Positions 20,258-32,124 of a stretch of DNA of 64,000 bases are shown piece by piece. The notes below the pieces were generated by a model. It searched no databases, had not been told where the DNA came from, and was given only the letters and a program-made list of their open reading frames with translations. Each line of letters starts with the position of its first letter. The stretch's first letter is position 1. The position numbers were made by a program, and so were the translations under genes. This stretch comes from Mytilus trossulus (Eukaryota > Mollusca > Bivalvia > Mytilida > Mytilidae). The stretch lies in the NCBI RefSeq assembly GCF_036588685.1, contig NC_086374.1, positions 26,218,886 through 26,282,885 on the forward strand, written 5' to 3'.

Positions 20258-23200
20258 ATGTTTTTAACATTAATCTGTAAATTTGTAAACTATATTATTA
20301 TTCGTAACATAATCCTCCCTATAATCATAAAAAATGCTTTTATCCTCAGTAGTATAATACAGTTTTTATTACTGGTTGCTGGAATTGAGCAAAATCCAGG
20401 TCCAGATCAGAGTAACAAAAAAAATTTGAAAATAGTACACAATAATGTGTGTAGTTTACTTCCTAAGTTAGATCTCATTAACAATGAACTACATAAGTAT
20501 GACATTATTTGTATATCAGAATCTCATCTCGACAAGTCAATTACTGATGACCAAATTAAATTAAATGGGTTTCATAAACCTATTAGGTTAGATAGAAATA
20601 GACATGGTGGAGGTGTGACCATTTATATAAAAAATAGCTTACATTTTATTATACGGAATGACATATCTGTAAGCAATCTTGAATTACTTTGGGTGGAAGT
20701 GAGGAATTGTAGTAATGAAAATTTTTTAGTTGGTGTTTTATACCGTCCCCCAAACTCAAGTTCTAATATATGGGACTTATTTAGTGAGTCTGTTGATAAA
20801 GCACTTGATTGTAATTTGCCAATTTTCCTTTGTGGTGATTTCAATTGTGATATGATGTCAAACTCAAGTAACTCTTTTAAAAAGTTACTTAACCGGTTAA
20901 ACTTGGAAAATGTTGTTTGGGAGTCTACCAACTTTACAACCCAAACTGGAACTTGTATTGATTTATGTGTGACTAATCGCAAAAACTTAATTAAATCAGT
21001 AACAGTACTTACACCTATATGCAGTTCTCATTCTCCTGTTTCAGTCGAAATTTCATTTAAAACTTTTAAACAACATTCGTTTAAAAGACAAATTCGAGAC
21101 TTTAAGCTGGCAGATTATGAAGGTCTTAAAAATCAGTTGAATGATACTGACTGGGATGATGTTTTTAATTCAAATAATATAAATGATGTTTATACGAACT
21201 TTGTCAAAACATTCGAAAGTACTGTCAATAGATATATACCTACTAAAACTATTACAGTTAGACCAAATGATAAACCATTTATGAACAACTTGATAAGAAA
21301 CAAGATAAGACATCGTAATAGAATTCACCACAAAGCGAAAACTTCAAATAACCCAGATCACTGGAAAAAATTTAGAGAAATTCGTAATGAAATTATCAGT
21401 TTAGTTAGAAAGGCAAAAGATGATTATAAGTGCAAGCTGACATCACAACTTATTGACAAAAATATTCCTCCTGGTAAATGGTGGCGCATTGCCAAGTCTA
21501 TATCAAATTTTACTAAAAATAGAGATTCCCCCCCTTTTTTGGAAAATGATGGCCAAATTTTTATTCATCCATTGGACAAGTCAGAGATCCTGAACAATCA
21601 TTTTGCTGATATAGCTAATATTGATATAGAACCAGAAATTCCTGATAATAATGAGCCTCCTCCATGTCGTTTAAACAAATTTGTCATCACTGAGAAAGAA
21701 ATTTTAGACCAGTTAAAAATTTTGAATGTTAATAAACCAGCTGGACCTGATGGTATCAGTCCTAGAATTTTAAAAGAGGTTGCTAGCTTTATTTCTAAAC
21801 CATTGACTAAGTTATTTAATATGTCTCTATCAGTTAAACAGGTTCCACTGTTATGGAAAATTGCACATGTTAATCCTATCTTTAAAGGAAAAGGTAGTCC
21901 ACATTCAGCTCTAAACTATCGTCCAATATCTGTTACTAGTATTGTTTGTAAGATTATGGAAAAAGTTTTATTTAAACATTTGTATAATTATATGAGGAGT
22001 AATAATCTTTTGTCAAAGTTTCAATCTGGATTCCAACCAGGTGATTCTACTGTTAATCAGTTAATCGAAATATATCATAAAATTATTAGTAATATGGATA
22101 GTGGTAGGGATGTTAGGTTTGTATTTTGTGATGTATCTAGAGCTTTCGATAAAGTTTGGCATAAAGGACTTTTATTTAAACTGAAACAATCTGGCTTAAA
22201 TGACCAGCTCTTATCGTGGATAGAAAGTTATCTTTCGGATCGTCAACAAAAGGTAGTTTCAGAAGGCTTTTCGTCAACTCTAAGAAGTGTACATGCAGGT
22301 GTCCCCCAGGGATCAGTTTTGGGACCCTTTCTGTTTCTTGTTTATATAAATGATATAGTTAATGACATTGCTAATGATATTAGACTTTTTGCAGATGACA
22401 CCTCTTTATTTGTCATAGTAGATGATGATCATGATGTAGCAGCCGCTTCTTTAACTAATGACTTAGATGTTATCTCAAATTGGGCAAAATCATGGGCTGT
22501 TCAATTTAACTCTAAGAAAACTAAAAATATTGTATTTACTAGAAGGGAAAGGGAGCATCCACCTGTATTTTTTGGGATAAATGGTGAAGAGGTTGAGAAA
22601 ATAAATATTCACTGTCATCTTGGGATAACATTTCAGTCATCAGCTTCATGGCATACACATATTGATATTATTTATAAAAAAGCATGCTCTCGTCTTTCTG
22701 TGCTTCGCCAAGTTAAGCACTTATTAGATAGGAGTTCACTTATCCGTATTTATTATGCTTTTATTAGACCTATATTAGAATATGGTGATGTTATTTGGGG
22801 CAATTGTTCCCAGCATGAGACTGAGCTCCTTGAAAATATTCAGATAGAAGCTGCTAGAATTATTACAGGATTACGACGTAATTCCTCCAGACAGAAACTT
22901 TATATTGAATTAGGTTTAGAAACTCTGGAGAATAGACGTAACAAACATAAGCTTATACTATTCTATAAAATATTAAATGGGATGACACCTGCATACTTAT
23001 ATGAGTTAATCCAGCCATATCTTCCCAGACAAACCCCTTATACTTTGAGGAATGAAAATAACACTTTTCACCCGCCTCTTGCTAGAACTAGCTCTTATTT
23101 TAATAGTTTCATTCCTTCCACTATAAGACTTTGGAATAGTCTTCCTTTGAGCTTACAAAAGTCACCAAGTTTGGGTATATTTAGAAGTGGACTGGATAAG

Positions 23201-23569
23201 TTTTATAGGACTGGTGATATATTTAAACCTTTCAACTATGGGATAAGGAAACTTAATATAAGTCATTGTCAACTCAGAAATAATGCTAGCAACCTTAAAT
23301 CTCATTTATTTAATCAGTTCTTATCTGAGAACACTTTTTGCACAAACTGTAACCATCCTGTTGAGGATAACAAACATTTCTTTTTTATTTGCCCTAAGTA
23401 TAATGATGTAAGACAGATCCTTCTTGATTCCATTTACTCCATTGTTGATAATGTTGACATAAATATTGAATTACTACTTTTTGGAAACAGATTATTATCA
23501 TATGATATGAATATTGCTATTTTTAAATCTGTTCAGAAATATATCAGTGACACTCAACGTTTTGTTTGA
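20258..23569 (+). CDS. LINE polyprotein: 2A-like leader, APE endonuclease, reverse transcriptase
   Basis: The 1103-residue protein would nick target DNA and copy the element RNA into the genome. An in-frame TGA at 20252-20254 supports the ATG at 20258. Residues 1-41 are very hydrophobic, and residues 42-49 read GIEQNPGP, a 2A-like motif. APE-type endonuclease follows at about 55-270 with NNVCSL, ISESHLD (catalytic Glu near 89), GVLYRPP, CGDFNCD and SSHSPV. The reverse transcriptase spans about 480-760: YRPISV, FCDVSRAFDKVWH (Asp 625), GVPQGS at 681-686 and FADD at 711-714, so all three catalytic Asp are present. The C-terminus has a Cys/His cluster (CTNCNHPVEDNKHFFFICP). No ORF1/gag-like protein is found. 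No stop or frameshift is seen, so the copy could be active. Confidence 0.93.
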   Translation: MFLTLICKFVNYIIIRNIILPIIIKNAFILSSIIQFLLLVAGIEQNPGPDQSNKKNLKIVHNNVCSLLPKLDLINNELHKYDIICISESHLDKSITDDQIKLNGFHKPIRLDRNRHGGGVTIYIKNSLHFIIRNDISVSNLELLWVEVRNCSNENFLVGVLYRPPNSSSNIWDLFSESVDKALDCNLPIFLCGDFNCDMMSNSSNSFKKLLNRLNLENVVWESTNFTTQTGTCIDLCVTNRKNLIKSVTVLTPICSSHSPVSVEISFKTFKQHSFKRQIRDFKLADYEGLKNQLNDTDWDDVFNSNNINDVYTNFVKTFESTVNRYIPTKTITVRPNDKPFMNNLIRNKIRHRNRIHHKAKTSNNPDHWKKFREIRNEIISLVRKAKDDYKCKLTSQLIDKNIPPGKWWRIAKSISNFTKNRDSPPFLENDGQIFIHPLDKSEILNNHFADIANIDIEPEIPDNNEPPPCRLNKFVITEKEILDQLKILNVNKPAGPDGISPRILKEVASFISKPLTKLFNMSLSVKQVPLLWKIAHVNPIFKGKGSPHSALNYRPISVTSIVCKIMEKVLFKHLYNYMRSNNLLSKFQSGFQPGDSTVNQLIEIYHKIISNMDSGRDVRFVFCDVSRAFDKVWHKGLLFKLKQSGLNDQLLSWIESYLSDRQQKVVSEGFSSTLRSVHAGVPQGSVLGPFLFLVYINDIVNDIANDIRLFADDTSLFVIVDDDHDVAAASLTNDLDVISNWAKSWAVQFNSKKTKNIVFTRREREHPPVFFGINGEEVEKINIHCHLGITFQSSASWHTHIDIIYKKACSRLSVLRQVKHLLDRSSLIRIYYAFIRPILEYGDVIWGNCSQHETELLENIQIEAARIITGLRRNSSRQKLYIELGLETLENRRNKHKLILFYKILNGMTPAYLYELIQPYLPRQTPYTLRNENNTFHPPLARTSSYFNSFIPSTIRLWNSLPLSLQKSPSLGIFRSGLDKFYRTGDIFKPFNYGIRKLNISHCQLRNNASNLKSHLFNQFLSENTFCTNCNHPVEDNKHFFFICPKYNDVRQILLDSIYSIVDNVDINIELLLFGNRLLSYDMNIAIFKSVQKYISDTQRFV
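20381..20404 (+). other. 2A-like ribosome-skipping motif in the LINE ORF
   Basis: The codons give GIEQNPGP at residues 42-49. The 2A consensus is D-x-E-x-N-P-G-P with a break between the last Gly and Pro. Here Glu, Asn-Pro-Gly-Pro are all kept, while the first Asp is Gly. The upstream 40 residues are hydrophobic, as in 2A-like leaders that can also serve as signal peptides. Activity is an inference. Confidence 0.65.
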
Positions 23570-24004
23570 AACTTACTTAATTTTTGTTTCATCTAGTTTT
23601 ATTTTTTATTTTTTTATTTTTTTTCTACACTCCAACGTTAATTCATTTATTCCACTAAGCAAGCTTAGTGTCTCCTTCAAGCCATATATATATTTCTAAT
23701 GACTTATAAATGATATTTGCATGTTTCAAGGTAATTTAAATAACTGATGATTAATTGCCTATATATTTATTTATACTTTGCATTTATTAAGTAACACTGT
23801 TAACATATTTTGCTCGTGTGTGCTCACAAGTAGCATGCATGTTCCACTAAATTGCATTATTTTAAATACAGTTGTTGTATAAATTGAATCATACCTTGTA
23901 CATGTATTATGGAGAGAGCTTTTATAGGCTGTGCCTGTTGCTCAATCCTTTTCATATCTTAATGAATAAAATATGTTTAAAATCAAATTAAAATCAATGC
24001 AGAG

Positions 24005-26611
24005 GCCTTTAATGAAGTCACTATAAAGCAAAGGTTTCAAGAAAATCACTATAAAGCATAGGCCTTGAAGAAAGTCACTACAATTGATAGGCCTTTAAGG
24101 AAGTCAAATTAAAACATAGGTCTTTATGGAAGTCACTATAAAGCATATGCCTTCAAGGAAGTCTATAATGCATATAGGCTTTACGGAAGTCACTATAATG
24201 CATAGGCCTTCAAAAAAGTCGCTATAAAGCATGTCTTCAAGGAAGTCACTATAATGGATAGCTTTTTATGGAAATCAAAATGAATATACTCTGAAAACAG
24301 TCGCTAAAATGCAGAGGCCTTCAAGGAAGTCGATAGAAAACAAACCTTCAAGGAAGTTGATAGAAAACAAGCCTTAAAGGAAGTCACTATAATGCATAGG
24401 ACTTCAAGGAAGTCTTTAATGCAAAGGCCTTTTAGGAATTCCCTCATGCATAGGCCTTTAAGGAAGTCACTATAATGTATAGACCTTCCAGGAAGTCTCT
24501 TATACAAATGCCTTCAAGAAAGTTACTAATGCATAGGCCTTCTAAGAAGTCATGTATATGCATAGGCCTTTAAGGAAGTCACTATAATGCATAGACCTTC
24601 AAGGAAGTCACTTTATATGCATAGGCCTTTAAGGAAGTCACTATAATGCATAGACATAGTGCGGTCACTAATGCATAGGCCTTTAAGGAAGTCCAATATA
24701 TAATGCATAGGCCTTTAATGAAGTCACTATAAAGCATATGCCTTCAAGAAAGTCACTAATGCATACACCTTTAAGGAAGTATATAAACTGCATAGACCTC
24801 GGGAGGTTATTAATGCAAAGCCTTTGCGAAAGTCCACTTTAATTCATAGGCCATAACGGAAGTCGCTATTATGCTTTGCCTTTAAGGAAGTTTCACTAAT
24901 GCATAGGCCTTGAAGGAAGACACTCTTAATGCATAGGCCTTTAAGGAAGTCACTATAATGCATAGACCTTGAGAGTCACTTATACATAGGCCTTGAATGA
25001 AGTCACTATAATTCATAGGCCTTTAATGAAGTCACTATAATTCATAGGCCTTTAATGAAGTCGCTTTAAGCATATGCCTTGAAACACGTCTTTTTAATGC
25101 ATATGCCTTCAAGAAAGTCACTAATGCATAGGCCTTTAAGGAAGTTACACTTATGCATATGCCTTGAAGGAATACACTCTTAATGTATAGGCCTTTAATG
25201 AAGTCAATATACTGCATATACCTCGAGAGGTTACTAATGCAAAGCCTTTGCGGAAGTCCACTATAATGCATAGGCCTTAAAGGAATTCACTATTATGCAC
25301 AGGCATTCAGGAAGTCACTTAAATGCATAGGCCTTCCAGACAGTCACTATGAAGTATAGGCCTTTAAGAAAGTCACTATAATATATAGACCTTCAAGGAA
25401 GTCAATATAAATCATAGGCCTTTAAGGAAGTCACTATAAAGCACATGCCTTCAAGGAAGTATTTTTTATGCTTTGCCTTTAAGGAAGTTTCACTAATACA
25501 TAGGCCTTGAAGGAAGACACTCTTAATGCATAGGCCTTTAAGGAAGTCACTATAATGCATAGACCTTGAGAGTCACTAATGCATAGGCCTTGAATGAAGT
25601 CACTATAATGCATAGGCCTTTAATGAAGTCACTATAAAGCATATGCCTTGAAACACGTCTTTTTAATGCATAGGCCTTTAAGGAAGTTACACTAATGCAT
25701 ATGCCTTGAAGGAATACACTCTTAATGTATAGGCCTTTAATGAAGTCAATATACTGCATATACCTCGAGAGGTTACTAATGCAAAGCCTTTGCGGAAGTC
25801 ACTATTATGCACAGGCCTTTCAGGAAGTTACACTAATGCATATGCCTTGAAGGAATATACTCTTAATGTATAGGCCTTTAATGAAGTCAATATACTGCAT
25901 ATACCTCGAGAGGTTACTAATGCAAAGCCTTTGCGGAAGTCACTATTATGCACAGGCCTTTCAGGAAGTCACTTAAATGCATAGGCCTTCCAGACAGTCA
26001 CTATGAAGTATAGGCCTTTAAGAAAGTCACTATAATGTATAGACCTTCAAGGAAGTCAATATAAATCATAGGCCTTTAAGGAAGTCACTATAAAGCATAT
26101 GCCTTCAAGGAAGTCTTTTTGATGCTTTGCCTTCAAGGAAGTTTCACTAATGCATAGGCCTTGAAGGAAGACATTCTTAATGCATAGGCCTTTAAGGAAG
26201 TCACTATAATGCATAGACATTGAGAGGTCACTAATGCAAAGGCATTTAAGGAAGTCCACTATAAAGCAAAAGCCTTTGAGGAAGTCGCTATAAAGCATAG
26301 GCCTATAAGGAAGTCACTAAATGCATAGGCCTTTAATGAAGTCTATTTAGTGCATATGGCTTGAAGAATTCACCCTTATGCATAGGCCTTGAAGAAAGAC
26401 ACTCTAAATACATAGGTCTTTAAGAAAGTCACTATAATGCATAGACATTGGGAGTCACTAATACAAAGACCTTTAAGGAAGTCCACTATAATGAATAGGT
26501 CTGTGAGGAAGTCCCTATAATGCATAGGTCTTTTAGGAATTCACTAATGCATAGGCCTTTTAGGAATTCACTATGTATAGGTCTTTAAGGAAGTCACTAT
26601 TAATCCCTTCG
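24005..26611. repeat. Minisatellite, period about 29 bp, middle part
   Basis: Continuation of the 19500 array. The unit GCATAGGCCTTTAAGGAAGT plus CACTATAAT varies, and longer blocks are themselves repeated: for example 25035-25310 resembles 25600-25790 and 25830-26010, sharing TATACCTCGAGAGGTTACTA. This indicates higher-order duplication within the array. Confidence 0.9.
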
Positions 26612-26955
26612 TAAATTTTACGTACGCCATCACGAATTGGTTGACCGTCGTAACAACAATACCCTTCCCTTTCATGAATCTGACCTACCGAATTAGACTA
26701 TTTACCGGATTTGTAATCACATAAGCAACACGACGGGTGCCACATGTGGAGCAGGATCTGCTTACCCTTCCGGATCACCTGAGATCACCCCTAGTTTTTG
26801 GTTGGATTCGTGTTGTTTATTCTTTAGTTTTCGATGTTGTGTCATGTGTACTATAGTTTTTCTGTTTGTCTTTTTTCAGTTTTAGCCATGGCGTTGTCAG
26901 TTTGTTTTAGATTCATGAGTTTGACTGTCCCTTTGGTATCATTCGTCCCTCTTTT
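26612..26955 (+). mobile_element. Retroelement 3' end (same family as 46058-46462) inside the minisatellite
   Basis: About 340 bp matching 46058-46462 closely, from CCCTTCGT through ACGACGGGTGCCACATGTGG, CTGCTTACCCTTCCGGA, GAGATCACCCCTAGTTTTTG and GTTTGACTGTCCCTTTGGTA to CGTCCCTCTTTTAT. The other copy continues upstream into reverse-transcriptase-like coding sequence, so this is a 5'-truncated insertion. The minisatellite resumes immediately after it. Confidence 0.75.
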
Positions 26956-27735
26956 ATGCACATGCCTTTAAGGAAGTCACTTAAATGCATAGACCTTCCA
27001 GGCAGTCACTTTAATACTAAGGCATTCATGGAAGTCACTATAAAGTACGGGCCTTTAAGGAAGTTACTTAAATGCATAGGCCTTTAGGGAATACGCTGTA
27101 ATGCATAGGCCTTTTAAGAAACTACTATTTAGAATAGGCCTTTGAGGAAGTCGCTAGAATGCATAGGCCTTTGAGGAAGTCGCTAGAATGCATAGGCCTT
27201 TGAGGAAGTCACTATATAGCATAGATCTTTATGGAAGTCACTATACTGCAAAAGGCCTTGAAGGAAGTCACTATAAAGCTTAGGTCTTTATGCAAGTCAC
27301 TATAATGGACATGCCTTTAAAGAAGTCACTATAGTGCATAGGCCATCAAGGAGGTCAATATAAAGCGTAGGCCTTTACGGAAGTTACATAAAGCATATGC
27401 TTTTAAGGGAGACTCTTAATGCATATACCTTTAAGGAAGGCACTCAAATGCATAGGCCTTTTAGGAAGTCACTAATATATAGGCCTTTTAATAAGTCACT
27501 TTAAAGCATAGGCCTTCAAGAAAGTCACTATACAGCATAGGCCTTTAAGGAAGTCACTATTATATGCCTTTAAGGAAGTCTCTTTAATGCATAGGCCTTT
27601 AAGGAAATCAATCTAATACATAGGCCTTTAAGGAAGCCACTTAAATGCACAGGCCTTTAAGGAAATCGCTGTAACGCATAGGCCTTTGAAGAAACCACTA
27701 TTAAGTATATGCCTTCGAATAAGTCACTAGAATGC
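26956..27735. repeat. Minisatellite, period about 29 bp, right part
   Basis: Array resumes after the retroelement insertion and fades near 27735. Copies here are more diverged, which is usual at array edges. Confidence 0.85.
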
Positions 27736-28420
27736 ATAGGTCTTTGAGTAGATTGTATGTGCTGTTATTTATAACAATTTGCAAATTCTTTGAAATTCAT
27801 GTAATTGATTTGAGGACTTAAGGTATTTTCCCAGGAAATTATGATGAAAATTGAGCTAACGAAGCATTATAATTCTGATGCATTATTGTTTACCCTTCCA
27901 ATGGTATTGTTGCCCAACTGTTACTGCATGACAGTTGGAGTCTAGGCAGCTACGACCAAAAATGTATTCCCTTATAAATGAACAGACGGTATGTGCACTC
28001 CGTCATCATTTTATCATTGTAAATACAAAATTGTAAAATTCCTTGAAATGTAGATGACGGTTTATGAAGCACCCTCGAATTTTTTTGGACCTACCTTTGT
28101 TTAACTACCTATCCAAAACATTTTATTACAACATGAACCCTCATCAAAAACTCCTCTGGAAGCTGAAGCAGACCCTGCTCATCAAGTACAGAATGCTATT
28201 TAGAGATGAAATTGGCATTATAAAGGTTTTTTATTCTTGCCTGCAACATCAATTAGTTGCAGAATGTGAGCTATAAGGATGAATATTTGACAATGACATA
28301 CACTTCTCATCACTTGTTGTCTTCCATCTGTTTTACTTTGACAAAAGTCTCCTCTTAAACTACTTGGTCATCGGAGTATTTATTTTGCATATTATATTGA
28401 AAACTTTTGGATGGTTTGTT
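27736..28420. other. Intergenic, nothing recognised
   Basis: Unique-looking AT-rich sequence. A 70-codon frame at 28064-28276 has no motif and no splice context that I can defend. Confidence 0.4.
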
Positions 28421-29960
28421 GTCGAGCCTGCAACCGTTGTCACAGAAACATAGACATATGATTAGTAAGCAGGTGGTGACGTTAGCTTACCCCTTAATGG
28501 TTTTAAATATTTCAGAAGGTAGAAGACCTTGGCTTGGACATGGTTAATTGCTCAATATTAAACTTATGTTTTTTGGTCAGTTTTTCTAATACTAAGTTGG
28601 ATCAACTACTACTATGTTTTGTGTATCGAATGATTTTTAGGTGTACATATCTGTCTGGCAATTATATTATCATCTGGTTTAGTTTGTTTCTTCTATACCA
28701 TATGCAAAAGTTCAACTATATTTTAAACGTTTAATGATTGTAAGTTGTACATGTACTTCTGTATGCGTTATCAGACCGTTGCCTCATTTTCATTGATCAA
28801 TGTAAAGTTTTCCTGGTTTAGTTTCTACGATGTGCCACTATATTTAAAGCATATTTGGTGCATGGAATGATTGTAAGGTGTGCGTGTTTTTCCAGTTTGG
28901 GTTTATCTTACCTTGATTTCATTTTCCTGGATCATGTTAAATTGATGTAATAGTTGTAAGTAAAGCTCTATATTTAAAACATGAACATGATATCAATGGT
29001 TAGTAAAGAAAAAAGTTGTTTTCCATATATTATTCAGCGTGTGTACTCTTTTTAAATAAGAACTGGAAGATGCAGGTGAGCCACATAGTTGTATAAAGTT
29101 TCATTTCAGACTGTAGACCTGGATGCGTAATACCTTGTTATTAGATTCCATTTGTTGCAAAGTTTCTGTCCTATATCCATTGTCCTTGACCTCATTTTTG
29201 ACCTGCCTGTGTCGAAAGTGGATGATACGAGACCGGGAGTATAGTCCACCGCAATACTGGTGTAAACTTTGTATAAAGCTTTATATCTCAGAGAATCGAA
29301 TATTGATGTTGTTTTTTACCTTGTATTCAGAAATATACCTTATGCTACTAAATTTCTGTCTGTCATAATTGTTATTCTTCACCTGATTCATAGATTAACC
29401 ACTGCTTGATAGAAAAAAAAGTTAAGGTTTTATTTGACACGTGAGTATCTCGCAGGTTTTAAGAAATATGGTGGATATATTCGGTCTGTGGGTGTCGGAC
29501 AGGATTTACTTGACCTCAAGCTCATTTCATGGTCGAGAGTTTTGATTCATTTCTCGAAAATGGTATCATTTTACCTACACATTCTGTTCATTGTACAATG
29601 GTTTATGTTTATGTTTCCTGGTTATGTCTGTCGTAGTACCTTAAATCAATGAGTTCACCTATTTGTAAAGCATGTCAATCAGGAGGATTTCAAATTACCT
29701 TGACCTAATTTTAATGGTTTGGTTTGTTTCTTGTTTACTATAAACAATAGGTCTACTAAATTAGATGTATGGAACGATTGTGAGGTTAACATAAATTACT
29801 TGGTTTATCTGATCTTGACCTCATTTTCATGGATCACTGAACATGTCAGGTTTATTTGATACTTGTAGTAAATCTTTCTTTATGACTGTCATAATGATAT
29901 CAATGATGTTAGTAAAACAAGTGCGACATTTAGAGTGTGCACTATATATCATAATCAAGT
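28421..29960 (+). repeat. Hairpin-headed composite repeat, copy A
   Basis: Begins with GTCGAGCCTGCAAC and continues into internal blocks typical of the family: TGACCTCATTTTCATGG, GGTGTATGGAATGATTGTAA-like units, and an end close to GACATTTAGAGTGTGCACT. It is the most diverged plus-strand copy. The internal blocks repeat roughly every 130-150 bp. Open frames within it are not genes. Confidence 0.6.
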
Positions 29961-30868
29961 GGCCACTTAAAAGCTAGAGTTGTTTTGTCATTGGAACTTC
30001 TTATTTATAAAGTTTAATGGAATAATTATATTTGACCAAGTCTACCTATAAATACATCAACGGGGTTCACCATACATCTATATAATTTAATAGATCCGTG
30101 TTCAAGGTTGATGTTACAAGATCTAGTCTGTTTATCATATACTCAGTCTATGGAAGAAGCGTATCGATAAAAACTTTTCTTATATCAATGAGCGATATTG
30201 TCTAATATCAATTGTAAACATGCAGACATTTCATGCGGAAAATGTTGTTTTTGGCAACGAAAAATAAAGTAAATACTAACTTTTAAACTTATTGTTCAAA
30301 TATAAACAACAATTGAGTCTAAATATACATTCAGAAGTTAGCTAAACGCCAACGTTTTTGTCCGTGTAAAATTTGAAGTGCTGTGTTTTTCTTATATACA
30401 TAAATAAGCAATGCGACACTTTTAAAATATCAATGCGATACTTTTAAAATATCATAGCGGTGTTTTTGTTATATCAATATTAGCACTTATTAGTATCAAT
30501 ATTTGACTGTTGTACCAATATTTTTACAATTTTACCAATTATGTCTGTTTTATTTACGCAACGTTGTGAATATGACAGAATTTGATGAGACTGTCATACA
30601 CGTGAGAGGTTAAGCGCTATAAAACCAGGTTCAATCATCCATTTTCAAAATGTAAAATTGCCAGTACCGATGTGGTTAAATAAACAATATCGTAATCAAA
30701 TAGCTAAGTATCAAATTATTGTTCACATACTATATAACATTAATTTTTAGCAATTTTATAATGAACGCACCGAAATAATATATCTGATATGCTCGCGATG
30801 CATGCATGTAAGACTTTCTTTATTGATAAAAATGAAACTAACTTCAAGGGGTACAATCAACATCACGT

Positions 30869-31270
30869 GATGGATATACACACACCGGAAGTTACAGTCG
30901 AACTCGCCGCTTGAAAGGTTAGTAGTTGCATTTTCTTGTTTATATCAATTCAATTTTGATTAATAAGTTGGCACACCGAATGTCGGATAGTATGTAGTTT
31001 TAAAATACACAATTGTTTTTGCTAGAAAGCGTGCAGTTATTGCAAACACTCCGACATAGTTCCAACTTTTCGACGGATAACTGTGTCGAAGTGTTAGCAT
31101 TAACTGCACGCTTTCCAGCAAGGATAATTGTGTATTTCAAAACTAGATAGTATCCGACATTCGGTGCACTACCTTGTTTATCAAATTTTATTTATATAAA
31201 CAAGTAAATACGACTACTTACCTTTCAAGCGGTCTGCTCGACTGTTACTTCCGGTGTGTGTATATCCATC
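30869..31270. mobile_element. Foldback (long palindromic) element nested in 30144-33105
   Basis: Arms of about 190 bases are inverted copies. Left end GATGGATATACACACACCGG, right end CCGGTGTGTGTATATCCATC. Matching inner blocks include CCGCTTGAAAGGT / ACCTTTCAAGCGG, CACCGAATGTCGGATA / TATCCGACATTCGGTG and AAAGCGTGCAGTTA / TAACTGCACGCTTT. The centre near 31070 is a short loop. Confidence 0.8.
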
Positions 31271-31324
31271 GGAATGTCCTCGCTGTTGTCGCGATGTAAA
31301 AATGTAACCGTAGCCAGTGCCAAA

Positions 31325-31850
31325 CATTAACGGTACCAATTTTCCTGCACCAGATGCGCATTTCGACAATACACGTCTCTTTAGCGATGCTCGTAGCCAA
31401 AAGATTTGAAACCCAAAGCTTATATAAAAGATGAAGAGCTATAATTCAAAAGGTTCAAAAAGTATAGCCAAATCCGTGAAAGGAATCAGAGCTTTGCATG
31501 AGGGAGATACATTCCATAATTTATAATAATTTCTAAAAATTTGCTACAGAAAATTTAAATAACACAAAAAATCCGTATTTACATGCCAGTACCAGTACCA
31601 AGGAACTGGCTACTATGCTGGTGATACCCCCGGGAACTAACAGTCCACCAGCAGAGACATCGACCCAGTGGAAGTAATAACATTAACGGTCCCAATTTTC
31701 ATGCACTAGATACGCATTTCGACAATACAGTGTCTTTGAAGTGATGCTCGTTGCCAAAATATTTGAAATCCAAAGCTTGTTTAAAAGAGGGAGAGCTTTA
31801 ATCCAAGGTCCAAAATATATAGCTAAATTTGTAAATAAGCGTCCATGTTG
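31325..31850. repeat. Mussel dispersed repeat, two partial tandem copies
   Basis: AACGGTACCAATTTTC with GCGCATTTCGACAATACA at 31330 is repeated in diverged form at 31683 (AACGGTCCCAATTTTCATGC, ACGCATTTCGACAATACA). Both continue with ATTTGAAA and CCAAAGCTT. Related sequence lies at 51660-51800. Confidence 0.6.
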
Positions 31851-32124
31851 ATAATAAATACAGTTTCTGTTTCACAAGATTTTTGATTTTCGTTCGATCT
31901 GAAGTTGTTCAATTTATAGTCTGAGGCTACTCAGTTGGTTTCTTCAAAGATCGGGACAACAGCATTTGTACATTTTAATTTGTTTGGAATATTTATTTTA
32001 CCATTTGAATATGCATTGCTGTATTGAATTGGATTGTTTGAATGAATGTTTTTTTTCTTTTAAGTAATGATTTTTTTTTATTTCGATATTACCCATGTGG
32101 ATAGGCTATAGGAGTGTGACCTCA

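Larger units (their letters stand above)
20131..24004 (+). mobile_element. Non-LTR retrotransposon (LINE), nearly intact, inserted in the minisatellite
   Basis: Element 20140-23995, flanked by a perfect 9-bp target duplication AATGCAGAG (20131-20139 and 23996-24004) made from minisatellite sequence. It has a 118-bp leader, a single open reading frame of 1103 codons, a 423-bp 3' UTR with AATAAA at 23965-23970, and a short AAATCA-type repeat tail instead of poly(A). The intact frame and clean duplication point to a fairly recent insertion. Protein features place it in the jockey/CR1/L2 group of LINEs; the exact clade is not settled. Confidence 0.88.

Noticed and set aside
20623..20982. 119-codon minus-strand frame
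   Set aside because: Antisense shadow of the LINE endonuclease.
24304..26298. Several 67-80-codon minus-strand frames with DFLKGLC repeats
   Set aside because: Direct translations of the 29-bp minisatellite; no start context or conservation.
19500..27735. Tandem repeat that could suggest a CRISPR array (about 29-bp period)
   Set aside because: There are no unique spacers; the units are contiguous and diverged. It is a eukaryotic minisatellite.
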